28,226 nucleotides of DNA from Gnetum montanum. Its lineage: Eukaryota > Streptophyta > Gnetopsida > Gnetales > Gnetaceae. The stretch lies in the NCBI GenBank assembly GCA_015680685.1, contig MNCI01020141.1:226469-254694 (forward strand), given 5' to 3'. Below the pieces are notes generated by a model that was given only the letters and a program-made list of their open reading frames with translations, ran no database searches and had not been told where the DNA came from. Positions 19,456 to 28,226 of this stretch are shown here, in pieces; within the stretch, counting starts at the first letter, position 1; every line of letters begins with the position of its first letter. Both the position numbers and the translations under genes were made by a program.

Positions 19456-20535
19456 TTAAGTCATGGGCAGGTGTCCAAAATAATGTTTTATATGTAAAAC
19501 ATTATATGAAAATGGCAATTCCATACCATCTAATGTTGATAATTTATAAGGATCTTTGGATAATTGTTTTGTAATCTGAAATGGACTAGTCCATGTTGGT
19601 GTGAACTTATTCAATTTCTTCATATACCATAATAAGACAAGATCTCCTATTCAAAAAGTTCTTTTCAAAGCCTTTTTATCAAACCATCTTTTAACTTGAG
19701 ATGTAATTTTTAACAAATTATCCTTTACTCTATCTATCTTAGCTTCTCTCTTGATGAGAAAGGTCATAAAGCTTCTATCTTTATCAATTTTCTCACTATA
19801 CTGTTGTACAAAATATGAATTGAACTTATAATATTATTTGTAATTCTTGCAGGCAAACCATAAACTAAATTATAAGGTGATGTTCCAATAGCCTTCTTAA
19901 ACCTAATGCGATCTGTCCATAATGCATATTGTAGATAATCAATCCAATTTCCTAAATTTTCATCCATTGATCTCATAATGTAGGAAATAAGCTTTTTATT
20001 TGTAGATTCAACTAAGCCATTTCTTTGAGGATAATAATTGGAAAAGGAAAATATAAAAATGGATCTTTCTGATGTCCATGTTATGAATTCTTTAGACTGA
20101 AAAGCAAACTCATTATCAGATACTAATACTTTAGGTAGGCCAAAATGACTAAAGGTTTGATTTTCCAAAAACTTGATTACATCTAATGCTAAACTTGTTC
20201 TTAGCGTGTTTGCTTCAAACCATTTAGTGAAGTAATCAATAATTGTGAAAATAAACTTATGCCCAGCTCTTGAAGGGGTAATTGTACCAATGAAATCCAA
20301 ATCCTATTGTTGAAATGGTCTATCCACAATTACTAATTTTAAGGGAGCTCTAGCCTTTTTGATCTTTGGTCCATGGATTTGACATTTATAACATCTTTGT
20401 ATTTTCAAAGAAATATCTTAATACATGCTATGCCAATAATATCCATATTGAAGTATATGTTGCATAGTTGATTTAGGAGATTCATAAAATAAAATATAAT
20501 GATCGGGGAATTGTTCTAAGATGGGACCAATTTGA
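19456..20535 (-). pseudogene. Element A: integrase (end of pol)
   Basis: Inserts the element's DNA copy. Reading leftwards, a zinc-binding remnant lies at about 20500-20370 (YGYYWHSMY, then CYKCQIHG). The catalytic core follows at 20300-19764 in one open frame of 178 codons, with Asp in MDFIGTI, Asp in VSDNEFAF and Glu in NGLVESTNKK. The DDE triad is therefore present. The C-terminal domain follows at about 19760-19460 (GDLVLLWYMKKLN, TWTSPFQI, LHIKHYF) and ends at a natural-looking TAA at 19458-19456. A TAG at about 20308 replaces a usual Trp codon, and another stop lies near 19650. This is the left end of A's pol, and element B sits only 183 bases further left. Confidence 0.85.
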
Positions 20536-21330
20536 TCATTATGAACGCATTCCAACAAAACCCTCTAAAATCTTTTCTATATAATATACCATCTCTAACT
20601 ACAAATTTATATGTTTTCTTGAAGAAAGCTCTTTTTTGACTTGCAATTAAGTTATTTGAGACTACCCTTATATCAAAAAATTTTAAAATTTCGTCATACC
20701 AATTTCCTTCATGAGTATGAAGTGCACATACTTCATCTTCTCTAGCCATTAATTTGGCTAATCCCATTTCCTTAACCGTTTTGCATATTTCTAATGAAAA
20801 TCTAAAACCTTAAAGCTTTATAAGCCACTTTCCTCTTTTCAATCCAATTTCATTTTGTGCTAGGAATTGCTTGACTACAAGTTCAATTAACATAATATGA
20901 ACTAATGAATTTTTCAAATAATATTTAAAATACTGAAGTGCTTTAATGACTGCATATGCTTGTTTTTCCAAATCTGAATAATTTAGTTCAAAACCTTTCA
21001 ATTGATACCTAAAAAATCCAATTGGTTCATCTTGCCCTTCATTTTTCTAAGTTCAGATGGCAGCAATGGAGTCATTAGAAGCATAAGCATATAATCAAAA
21101 ATCTTCTTTTAATTTAGGTTTAATCAAATATGGAGCCTCTTGAATAGCCCTTTTAATTTCTGCTAAAGCTTTCTCTAATGCTGGTGTTTTCTTTACTTTG
21201 ACATTTTTCTTTAACATATGTATCAAAGGTTTAGTAATTTTGATGAATCCAGGGATAAATCTCTTAATGAAATTTATTTTTCCAAGGAAATATCTAAGAT
21301 ATTTTTTTACTTGTAGAATGTTCAATATTC
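20516..21330 (-). pseudogene. Element A: RT connection and gypsy-type RNase H
   Basis: After reverse transcriptase, an open piece at 21325-21095 encodes the connection segment (VKKYLRYFLGKINFIKRFIPG). The RNase H remnant follows with stops and frameshifts between 21094 and 21010, then an open piece at 21001-20810 (LEKQAYAVIKALQYFKYYL and RGKWLIKL). A third piece at 20767-20516 starts GLAKLMAREDE, a motif common just after the gypsy RNase H of plant elements. The first catalytic strand falls in the broken stretch and cannot be read. This is the usual RNase H that follows RT, distinct from the extra domain at 23679-23305. Confidence 0.75.
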
Positions 21331-22073
21331 TGTACTACTTAGACTCAAGAATTATCTATAGCAATTCCTTCTTGATAGATCACATGGCCTTGTAAACTCC
21401 CAAATTTAACTCCAAATATACACTTCTTAAGGTTTAATGAAATACCATATTCATGACATCTATCAAAAACTTGTTAAAGATGACCAATATGATCTTGTTT
21501 TCTTTTTGAGAATATGGTAATGTCATCCAAATAAACCATAACAAATTTACCAATTAAACCTCTAAAGGTTAAATCCATTGCTCTTTGGAAAGTAGCTCCA
21601 ACATTTGATAATCCAAATGGCATTCTTTGGTAAGCGAAAGTTCCCCATTTGGCGATAAATTTTGCCTTATATCTATCATTTTTATCTACCATAATTTGAT
21701 TATAGCCTGAAAAACCATCTAAGAAAGAATATACTTGACAGCCTGATACTTTAATCAACATCTCATCAACTCTAGGAAGTGGATATTTATCCTTCTCTGA
21801 AGCTTTATTCAAATTTCTAAAGTCTACACGAAGCCTAATATTACCATTTTTCTTTCTTACTAGAAGAAGCTTAGCAAGCCATGTCAAATATCGTATTGGA
21901 TATATGATTTGGGCTTGTAATAACTTCTTGATCTTAACTTCCATAGCTGGTTCAAATGATGGATTGAATTTCCTTTATTTTTGCTTAACGATTTTACAAC
22001 CTTCTATTAAAGGAATTTTATGTGTCATCACATCTGGTCTAAAAGCTTTAAGATCATCATAAGACCAAGCAAA
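21331..22073 (-). pseudogene. Element A: reverse transcriptase
   Basis: A clean 156-codon frame at 21944-21474 carries the core: IIYPIRYLTWLAKLLLVRK, VDFRNLN, YPLPRVDEML, FLDGFSGYNQI, MPFGLSNVGATFQRAMD and the catalytic VYLDDITIF. The active-site YLDD is intact. Upstream, at 22072-21975, is the lead-in NFAWSYDDLKAF, which is split by the solo LTR. A stop lies near 21970 and others lie between 21470 and 21330. The motifs place it in the Ty3/gypsy group, nearest to Tat/Athila-type enzymes by pattern. Compared with element B the conserved blocks are better kept. Confidence 0.87.
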
Positions 22074-22078
22074 ATTGT
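22074..22078. repeat. Target-site duplication ATTGT (left)
   Basis: ATTGT precedes the solo LTR, and the same pentamer follows at 22906-22910. Confidence 0.93.
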
Positions 22079-22800
22079 TGATGAGTGGCGAGGTACCCCT
22101 ACACTCAACCATACAAATACGAGCGTTACACGTGCGATCCAGTCGAACTCCGTAGACTAAGTGCCTACAAACCTCATAGAACACTTAAGGTTAATCGTTC
22201 GTTGTCTTTCCAGACTTACCTATATTTGTCACAGTTGTATGGTTAAGTAAGTCTAAGGTATATGATTTTTATGTCTTTTCAGTTTTTATCTCCTATGCTA
22301 ATGAGGTGAAGGGTGAAGAGACTAATTAACTAAGTTTAACTAACTAACTAAGCTTTAATTAACCTAGCATCAGCATTCATTCCCACTTACTGTTCACACC
22401 CTAAACCAATGCAGCCTTGGTTACCAAATGCTATTTGTTACTACGATCACCAAGCGTAATGCACATGCTCAAAGCAATCATACTGAATGCATTTAACTAT
22501 GGGAGAAGGGTTGAGAGAGATTTAATTAACTAATAAAGTATTTAAATGATGAACAATAAATAACAATAAGTAAAGTCCTATCTAGCTTAGTCCATGCACT
22601 GTAAGGTTTATCCAAGTAGTTCATCTTTATTTCTATACACAAACTTGTGTTTAGGTACAATATTTGCTCGAATAAAGATCTGTTCACTTTGGAGCTCCTA
22701 CTACAGGCACATGGAAATTATTCTATCTTTGGAGAGGAATAATTGCCAGAGTTTCGCTATGGTCTAGGCCTAGATTTCGAAACAAGGGAGAGTTGCCTCT

Positions 22801-22808
22801 TATTTATA
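22801..22808 (-). promoter_or_regulatory. TATA box of solo LTR
   Basis: Minus-strand TATAAATAAGAGG, same position as in the other family LTRs. Confidence 0.7.
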
Positions 22809-22823
22809 GATTTGGCGGCACAC

Positions 22824-22897
22824 TGCAATATTGCGTATGCGATATTGCATACACAATATCGCGGGGGATGCGATATCACGGCCCATGCGATATCATG
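22824..22897. repeat. GATATC-like array in solo LTR
   Basis: Five copies in about 75 bases: GCAATATTGC, GCGATATTGC, ACAATATCGC, GCGATATCAC and GCGATATCAT. Confidence 0.65.
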
Positions 22898-22905
22898 TCC
22901 CATCA

Positions 22906-22910
22906 ATTGT
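22906..22910. repeat. Target-site duplication ATTGT (right)
   Basis: Matches 22074-22078. Counting this pentamer once, the minus-strand reading frame continues across the site into NFAWSYDDLK. Confidence 0.93.
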
Positions 22911-23304
22911 ATAAATTATTTTTTAGGAATGATAACAAGTTTTTTTTGAAAACTAAATTCTTTTCTTTTGTTATATTTAACATCTTTGACATCTCATTAT
23001 ATCCAAGATTTACTTCTTTGAAAGCTTGATCATAAGGATTTTGTATATCTTTTCTGGTAAACAAATTTTCTCAAACTCATGCTCATAATCAATTATCCTT
23101 TTAGGAATGAAATTTGTCTTAGATTTCAACATTGTCTTAGGTATGACTTGACCTTCAAATTCTTGTTTGTTTCTCATAAACCTAAGTATTTGATCATTAT
23201 CTTCAAATACTTACAAATGTTTTATGTTATCTCATGCTAATGGTTGATGTTCTTCTTCAATTATTACACATCCATATCCTTCTATCTTTCGCATGTCTAA
23301 TGTC
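22911..23304 (-). pseudogene. Element A: spacer between extra RNase H and reverse transcriptase
   Basis: The minus-strand frame after the RNase H core encodes a charged spacer: EGYGCVIIEEEHQ, EDNDQILRFMRNKQEFEGQV and PKRIIDYEHEFEKI. Stops lie near 23235, 23215 and 23025. It leads into the start of reverse transcriptase across the solo LTR. No domain is recognised. Confidence 0.55.
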
Positions 23305-23679
23305 GAAGCTACTTTTGCTAAGTCATCTGCTATATAATTACTTTCTCTACCTATATATTCTATCTGGTAGTGCTAAAACAGTTCTAAAATTTTACAGACA
23401 AGTTGTTTCTAAGGTTGTAAAAATGAACTTTTCACTATGCAATTACCCTTAACTTGTTCACAAACTAATATTGAATCTCCCTTTATAGTTATTACCTTGA
23501 TTTGTTTTTCCAAAGCTATTATAATACCAATACACAAAGCTTCATATTTGGCCTTGTTGTTAGTATAATGGAAAGATAGATGAATTGCCTTTAGAATTTC
23601 TCATGAATAATTTTCTTACTATAACTATCCCAACTCATGCACCTTTAGAATTGCATGAGTCATCAAAGTACAATTTCCA
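23305..23679 (-). pseudogene. Element A: additional RNase H domain upstream of RT
   Basis: The minus strand encodes a type I RNase H fold between protease and reverse transcriptase. Visible blocks are KWKLYFDDSCNSKGA (first Asp, about 23679-23638), NNKAKYEALCIGIIIALEKQ (Glu, about 23560-23505), IKGDSILVCEQVKGN (Asp, about 23490-23445) and YIADDLAKVAS (Asp, about 23335-23305). All four expected acidic residues (D, E, D, D) are present. A stop near 23635 and a frameshift between about 23620 and 23565 break it, with further stops near 23408 and 23375. The pattern resembles the archaeal-like or cellular RNase H that some plant Tat-group elements carry in addition to their own. There it is usually described after the gypsy RNase H, not before RT. 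Identity is by motif. Confidence 0.8.
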
Positions 23680-23689
23680 TTTGTTCTCA

Positions 23690-24183
23690 TCTTTGGATTG
23701 TTCTTTTGTAGAACTATAAGTTTCTTGGGGTGTACAAATTTTGTTTTCAAAACCTATTTTTTCAACCATTTTACTTTTTTCATTTGAAGTAATATTATCA
23801 ATCATCAAAGGTTCACTATACACATATATTTGGTTTGGTTCTCCTTTCCAAGGTAGCCACATGTCTGAATAATCTGTTGATATGTAACTTAAGAAATTTT
23901 TACTCCAACTTCTACTCAATAAGAGACTATACAAGCCTGGTATATCTACCACTTGAATAGTTACTCTACTTTTAACATGTGGTTCAAAGGCAATTTCTAA
24001 TAGAACATTTAGTAATTGACCCACAATGTTCACTCTACTCTTGTCCACTTGAACAATTTTTTTATTTGATTTTTTAGAAATCAAACCAAGTTTCTTGCAT
24101 ATAAATAGTGGCATTATAGTAGATATGGCTCCAGAATCAACCAAACAATTGTGCAGATATTTATCCTTTAACTTCATTGTCAA
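23690..24183 (-). pseudogene. Element A: aspartic protease
   Basis: An open minus-strand frame from 24183 encodes a retropepsin-like protease that would process Gag-Pol. The active site CLVDSGAISTIMP lies at residues 13-25, with an intact DSGA. A downstream strand (GLYSLLLSRSW) corresponds to the family's 'LLGR-W' motif. The open frame continues into the extra RNase H as far as 23635, so the two were joined in one polyprotein. The frame starts from a Met at 24183, but family members continue upstream into Gag, so this is not the true start. The protease looks intact, but the polyprotein around it is broken. Confidence 0.78.
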
Positions 24184-25640
24184 AAGAAAAGGAGCAGCTT
24201 CTTTATCAGGAATACAATCATAACCAACCTTTGATTTTTCATCATTATTAAAGACATAACTTAACTCTGATTTTCTAACTCTCCTTTTGCCTTTAATAAA
24301 CTCTAAAGCCTTTATTTATTGATCTCCTATTTGTAGTAATTAATATATGCTAATATTGGCCTTGACACATTTAAGATATTAAATCAAATCATATTCCCCA
24401 TCTCAAATAAAACTTGATAGAGAAGAAGTATCACTAAACCCAGAATTAGAAGATTTGCTTACATAATGAATGCTAGATAACTCATTATCAAATTCAATAT
24501 CAAGAAAATTGGACACAACAATGTCACTATCATCCTCATCTTCTACTAACTTAGTATCTTAATATTTATGTTTTCTATTTTTATTTTCTTCCTTAATATT
24601 AACTCTTACCAAGGCTTTTTATAGTTTTACTATTTTCTTGGACATATTTCACATTAATTTTCCTTTTTCAAATTCTCTTCCTTCAGGTTCTTGCTCTATT
24701 CTAATATGAGATGGACCTAGTAAAGTTTTAAATTGAGCAAAATCCTTCATAGGAATCATAACTTTTTCTTCTATTTTTTTAGTTAAAACAATCTCTTCTT
24801 GATTTAAGTTTAATTATTTTTCTAACTATATAGCCTCACTAAAGTAGTTATTTAGTGTAGTTAAGTTCAAAGTTCTTCTTAACCAAATTGAAATGTTGGG
24901 GTCGACAACCTTAAGTTTCTCTAAGCATTTCATCTAATGGTCTATATTGTCTTTGAAAAAGCCCACAAATTTGTTGAAATTTAATGTTAAAATCTCTAAT
25001 TGATTCTTTGACTCCTTGCTCAACTTGTATTGGCCCACAATACAATTTTTGTTGATCTAATTGACCACCAAATTAGACTAATAAAAGATTTTTCATATCA
25101 TCCGAACTTGTGATATTGTTGCTTGGCAAGTTTGAGTATCAAATCTAAGCCATATCCCTTAGATTTGCTACAAATAATCTACAAGCTTGATCTTAGTGTT
25201 GAACATTTACATGAGCTAAAGCTAACAGAAACATGTGAATATACTCTACAACTAACTAAGCTTTTCCAAGAATAAAGGCTTAGGCAAATACTTATAAACT
25301 TCCTTAGGAATATCATTGTAGTTTTGAAATCCTAATGATGAGATTCTTTGTCAATGATTTTCCATCTTATTCTTTTGAATTGTTGAACTCTTATACTTCT
25401 TAAATCTTCTCTTATAAACTAAGAAACCAAATAGAAGGGGTGATCTTCTCAACCTTCTAGTCTTTAGTTCCAAACTCAAAAACTTTCTTTTGTTCTTATT
25501 CTAATGAAGAATCAGTCTTATAATCAAGAAATTCCTTTGAATCTTTGAAACCTTCCAAACTAGCAATCTTGTTGGTCATGAACTGAAAATAGAATCTAAT
25601 TTCTTAAGCCTTTATAGTAACAAATAATTGTTGGTATGCT
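24184..25640 (-). pseudogene. Element A: decayed gag
   Basis: Between the 5' LTR and protease, the minus strand holds broken coding sequence. Recognisable bits include NYNDIPKEVYKYLPKPLFLE near 25325-25265 and a capsid-like block VEQGVKESIRDFNIKFQQI near 25030-24970, which resembles the conserved Gag segment of plant Ty3/gypsy elements. A zinc knuckle was not found. Stops and shifts are dense, so boundaries are approximate. The call rests mainly on position and on one motif. Confidence 0.5.
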
Positions 25641-25677
25641 AGGACTATCAGGATTTTGAACATAGAGAATAAACTTT

Positions 25678-25697
25678 CAAGCCCTCCTTCTACACCA
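25678..25697 (-). other. Element A primer-binding site candidate (unassigned)
   Basis: The minus strand downstream of the LTR end reads TGGTGTAGAAGGAGGGC, beginning with the usual TGG but 7 bases from the LTR. I do not recognise a matching plant tRNA 3' end. The spacing is larger than normal, so this may not be the true site. Confidence 0.25.
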
Positions 25698-25704
25698 AAA
25701 GAAC

Positions 25705-26543
25705 TGTTCACGACCATTTGAAACATGACCACCAACAAGTGCCTCGAACAAGATTTAGGTGCTCACTGGTCTCTAGCAACACCAAGGCCCAAATACCTCC
25801 AAATAGACTTAGTAGTTAACATGGGTATGTGTTTGCTGTTGAATGTTAAAATCATTGAGTCATGCATAAGACTGTAATCAGTTATCATGAAAGAGATTCA
25901 GCCAACTTTGTAAAATACTGTGAGTTGTTGGAGATTCCTATTTTGTACAATCACTTAGCCTATATGGTCTTTATAATGCCTACTTGTAACAAATAAAATT
26001 TTGCAAAAATCATTTGTGCACAACTCTATCAATCTACTCCTGATTTCCCCCAAAGAGAGAAAGTTCCACAAGAAAACTAGAAATAGAGCAAGATTTAATG
26101 GAAAGAAAGTAGATTTGTGTAAAAATATCAAATATTTAGGCAAGGTAAATTGATATGAGGAAGCACTTCATAATAAAGTCATCCCTAATTCAATATCTAT
26201 GAATTGTTGAAACTTTATAGGCTCAAACAACTAAATTTCTTAAAGATAATCTTACTATACTACCAAAAATTGCTGCATAAAATACCACATACAAGTTTCT
26301 ATTTTGGCTGGATAATAGTTGTCAATGATTGCATACAATAGAGCTCTCAAAGATTTGACAATTTTTTATTGAAATACCTAGGGAATATACTTTAAAAATC
26401 AAAAAGCGATTTTAGTTCTATCAAAATACCAAAGATTTTTTAAACCCTTTAAACTATTGAATTGCTCAACTGGCTTCTCTATAGCAAAGGCTTTCTTAAA
26501 ACAATCCTAATAGCATTTTAAACATTGCATAATAATAAACTTC
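25705..26543 (-). mobile_element. Element A: 5' LTR (right copy, interrupted)
   Basis: Homologous to 5361-6211 from the shared TGTT start up to base 26543, where element C begins. The matching point in the left copy is 6211. A short tract after GATTTAATGGAAAGA is missing here relative to the left copy (near 5762). Differences are mainly transitions. The rest of this LTR should lie on the far side of element C, outside the window. Confidence 0.85.
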
Positions 26544-26844
26544 TGATGAGTGGCAAGGTACCTCTACACTCAACCATATGAAATGAGCGTAGCATGTGCA
26601 ATCCGTGAACTCCGCAGACTAAGTGCCTACACGCCCCATGGAACACTTGGGGTTAATCAGTCGTTGTCTTCCCAGACTTACTTGTAGTTGTCACGGTGTA
26701 TGGTTAAGTAAGTCTGAGGTATATGATTTTTATAGTCTTTTATGTTTTATCTCCTATGCTATCGAGGTGAAGGGTTGGAGAAACTAACTAACTCTAACTA
26801 ATGAACTAAGTCTAAATTACCTAGCGTCAGCATCTATTCCCACT

Positions 26845-27207
26845 TACCGTACACACCTTGAACCGATGCAACCACGGCTACCAAACACTAATCGTTGTTG
26901 GGATCACCACGTGTAATGCACGTGCTCGAAGTGGTCGTACTGAGGCACTTAACTAGGAGAAAAGGTTTGAGAGAATCTAATCTAGCCTAAGTGCGATGAG
27001 CAACCGATTCCTTGACTAACCGTACACATCCCTGTGCATGACTACCATTGGGATTACCAAGCATAGATCCTGGATATGCTACTGGGTTACCAAGTAGTCA
27101 CACTGAGATGCTCGTAATCAAGTCGTACTCATACCGCGTTGCGATGAGTAGCCAATTCCTTGATTATCCATACACATCCTTAGATGCTCATAATCAAGTC
27201 GTACTCA
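26845..27207. repeat. Partial triplication inside element C LTR
   Basis: A block that begins with a CCGTACACATCC-like sequence and ends with a GCTCGAAGTGGTCGTACT-like sequence occurs once in the other LTRs but three times here: about 26845-26945, 27018-27131 and 27163-27207. The third copy has an internal deletion. The last two share AATCAAGTCGTACTCAT. Confidence 0.7.
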
Positions 27208-27453
27208 TTCCACATTACTAAGAGAAAGCAATAAATAAAATCCTATTCCATGCACTACAAGGTTTATCCAGGAAGTTTGTCTTTATTGCCGTACACAACT
27301 TGTGTTCAAGTACAATGTTGTTCGAATAAATATCCGTTCACTTTAGGACTCCTACTATGGGCACATGGAAAATATTCTATCTCTGGAGTGATCAATCTAC
27401 CATAGTTTCCCTACTTCTAGCCTAGGATGAGAAAACAAGGGAAAGCCACCTCT

Positions 27454-27461
27454 TATTTATA
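27454..27461 (-). promoter_or_regulatory. TATA box of element C LTR
   Basis: Minus-strand TATAAATAAGAGG, as in the other three LTRs. Confidence 0.75.
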
Positions 27462-27477
27462 GACTTGGTGACATACC

Positions 27478-27588
27478 GCAATATCACGTATGCAATATCG
27501 CAAGGGACAACATGATATCACGTACGTGATATTGCATGGGATGCGATATCGCGACTACTATGATATCACGGCCTATGCGATATCGCAT
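27478..27588. repeat. GATATC palindrome array in element C LTR
   Basis: Seven copies, the largest array of the four LTRs, including two perfect GCGATATCGC palindromes and several copies with one or two changes. Confidence 0.7.
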
Positions 27589-27595
27589 CTCATCA

Positions 27596-27606
27596 TACCC
27601 CCATGA
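27596..27606 (-). other. Element C polypurine tract
   Basis: Minus-strand TCATGGGGGTA directly before the LTR start TGATGAG, matching element B in position. Confidence 0.65.
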
Positions 27607-28175
27607 CTGAATGAAAACTTGTCCTCGAGTTCCTTACAAAATATTGGGAAGGTATGGGATTATTAAGGGGAATGGAACTAATGGGATGACATGTGAATGG
27701 ATCATCATTACAAGACTTGACAAAACTAGTGTTCATGACAACAAGGATGAACACCTTATTACAATGACATCAGGCCTTAGTTGGTAGCTGAGAAAGAAAG
27801 AGAGAGAGAGAAAGAAGTGTTGTTGTTGCCAACGCCAAGATTGCACCTTCCGTTGTCCATCGGTAAGTGCACCATCGATCTTGCTCCTTGCATAACTACT
27901 GTAGCACTACTCCATTCCATGTGTTCCCTCCAGATCTGGTCTGTTATTGCATGATTGTCATCTGCACACACAACACAATCTTACATTCGCAAGGGTAAAT
28001 GAATCATCATGTAATTGATACCTTCCTTCGGTGTAAGTTCATTGGCTAGGTTGTGGTATGGCTAATATGGATCTGGAGATATTTTAATGATGACTACCGA
28101 AGGTGTAGGGGTTAGGAAGAAAATCAAAAAATTCAGGGCTAGGAGAAAATCAAAAAAATCGAGCCCCATACCCCC
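27607..28175. other. Element C 3' internal region
   Basis: Homologous to 10182-10764 of element B. Shared landmarks are GAGTTCCTTACAAAATATTGG-like sequence, TAGTGTTCATGAC, the GA-rich run (27790-27815 versus 10391-10410) and GGTGTAGGGGTTAGG (28101-28115 versus 10699-10713). No sense gene is visible. Confidence 0.6.
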
Positions 28176-28226
28176 ATGACTAATCACGAACCTTTGGTAG
28201 CATTAGAAAGGAGAAAGGAAAGGAGT
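28176..28226 (+). CDS. Element C: start of antisense reading frame (partial)
   Basis: On the plus strand the context CCCCCATGACTAA matches element B at 10760-10772. The frame reads 17 codons (MTNHEPLVALERRKERS) and is still open at the window edge. The start and the basic character agree with the B copy, while the following residues differ. Only the very beginning is seen, so product and length are unknown. Confidence 0.35.
   Translation, partial: MTNHEPLVALERRKERS

Larger units (their letters stand above)
22079..22905 (-). mobile_element. Solo LTR of the element B family
   Basis: 827 bp, starting TGATGAG and ending CATCA in plus orientation, with clear similarity to the element B and C LTRs along its whole length. 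It is flanked by a perfect ATTGT duplication and has no internal region. It therefore arose by recombination between the LTRs of a full element after insertion. It interrupts element A's pol between the extra RNase H and reverse transcriptase. It carries its own TATA box (22801-22808, minus) and five RATAT motifs, so it could still act as a leftward promoter reading into the A reverse transcriptase region. Confidence 0.93.
26544..27595 (-). repeat. Element C 3' LTR
   Basis: Starts TGATGAG and ends CTCATCA. At 1052 bp it is about 210 bases longer than its relatives because of an internal partial triplication at about 26845-27207. TATA box at 27461-27454 (minus) and seven GATATC-like motifs at 27478-27588. 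Confidence 0.9.
26544..28226 (-). mobile_element. Element C: left end of a second B-family retrotransposon
   Basis: A 3' LTR (26544-27595), a purine tract and 3' internal sequence homologous to element B, running off the right end. It inserted into element A's 5' LTR. The five bases before it are ACTTC, and the matching duplicate would be beyond the window. Gene content cannot be seen except for the start of the antisense frame at 28176. Confidence 0.88.

Noticed and set aside
1-28226. CRISPR arrays, tRNA or rRNA genes, bacterial operons
   Set aside because: No regular repeat-spacer pattern, no cloverleaf-like gene and no ribosome-binding sites were seen. The content is plant retrotransposon sequence.

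Overview
This is repeat-rich nuclear DNA of a seed plant. It is AT-rich, has no bacterial gene organisation, and is made mostly of nested, decayed Ty3/gypsy-type LTR retrotransposons. A large genome such as a gymnosperm's would fit, but the sequence does not prove a taxon. I see no intact host gene, tRNA, rRNA or CRISPR array.

Layout. Bases 1-1170 are a CpG-rich block dominated by a recurring TACGC motif, with a good plus-strand TATA box near 336. Bases 1170-1650 are unassigned leader-like sequence. Bases about 1880-5360 hold the 5' part of a minus-strand Ty3/gypsy relic (element D): gag debris, a leader, a doubtful primer-binding site and part of a possible LTR. A larger minus-strand element (A) starts at 5361. 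Its 3' LTR is on the left (5361 to about 8384) and its gag-pol lies at 19456-25640. Its 5' LTR starts at 25705 and is cut at 26543.

Three copies of another minus-strand, Athila-like family sit inside A. Element B is complete (9325-19268, 9944 bp, LTRs of 846 and 826 bp, target duplication TTAAC on both sides) and lies just downstream of A's pol. A solo LTR (22079-22905, target duplication ATTGT) splits A's pol between RNase H and reverse transcriptase. Element C starts at 26544 inside A's 5' LTR and runs off the window. The order of events is therefore D, then A into or next to D, then B, the solo LTR and C into A.

In each element the proteins formed the usual retrotransposon set: Gag capsid, aspartic protease, reverse transcriptase with RNase H, and integrase. 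All are now broken by stops and frameshifts, so any mobility would need proteins from elsewhere. The most notable observations are an extra RNase H domain placed between protease and reverse transcriptase in A, a variable array of GCGATATCGC-like palindromes just upstream of the TATA box in every B-family LTR, and an antisense reading frame whose start is shared by B and C.
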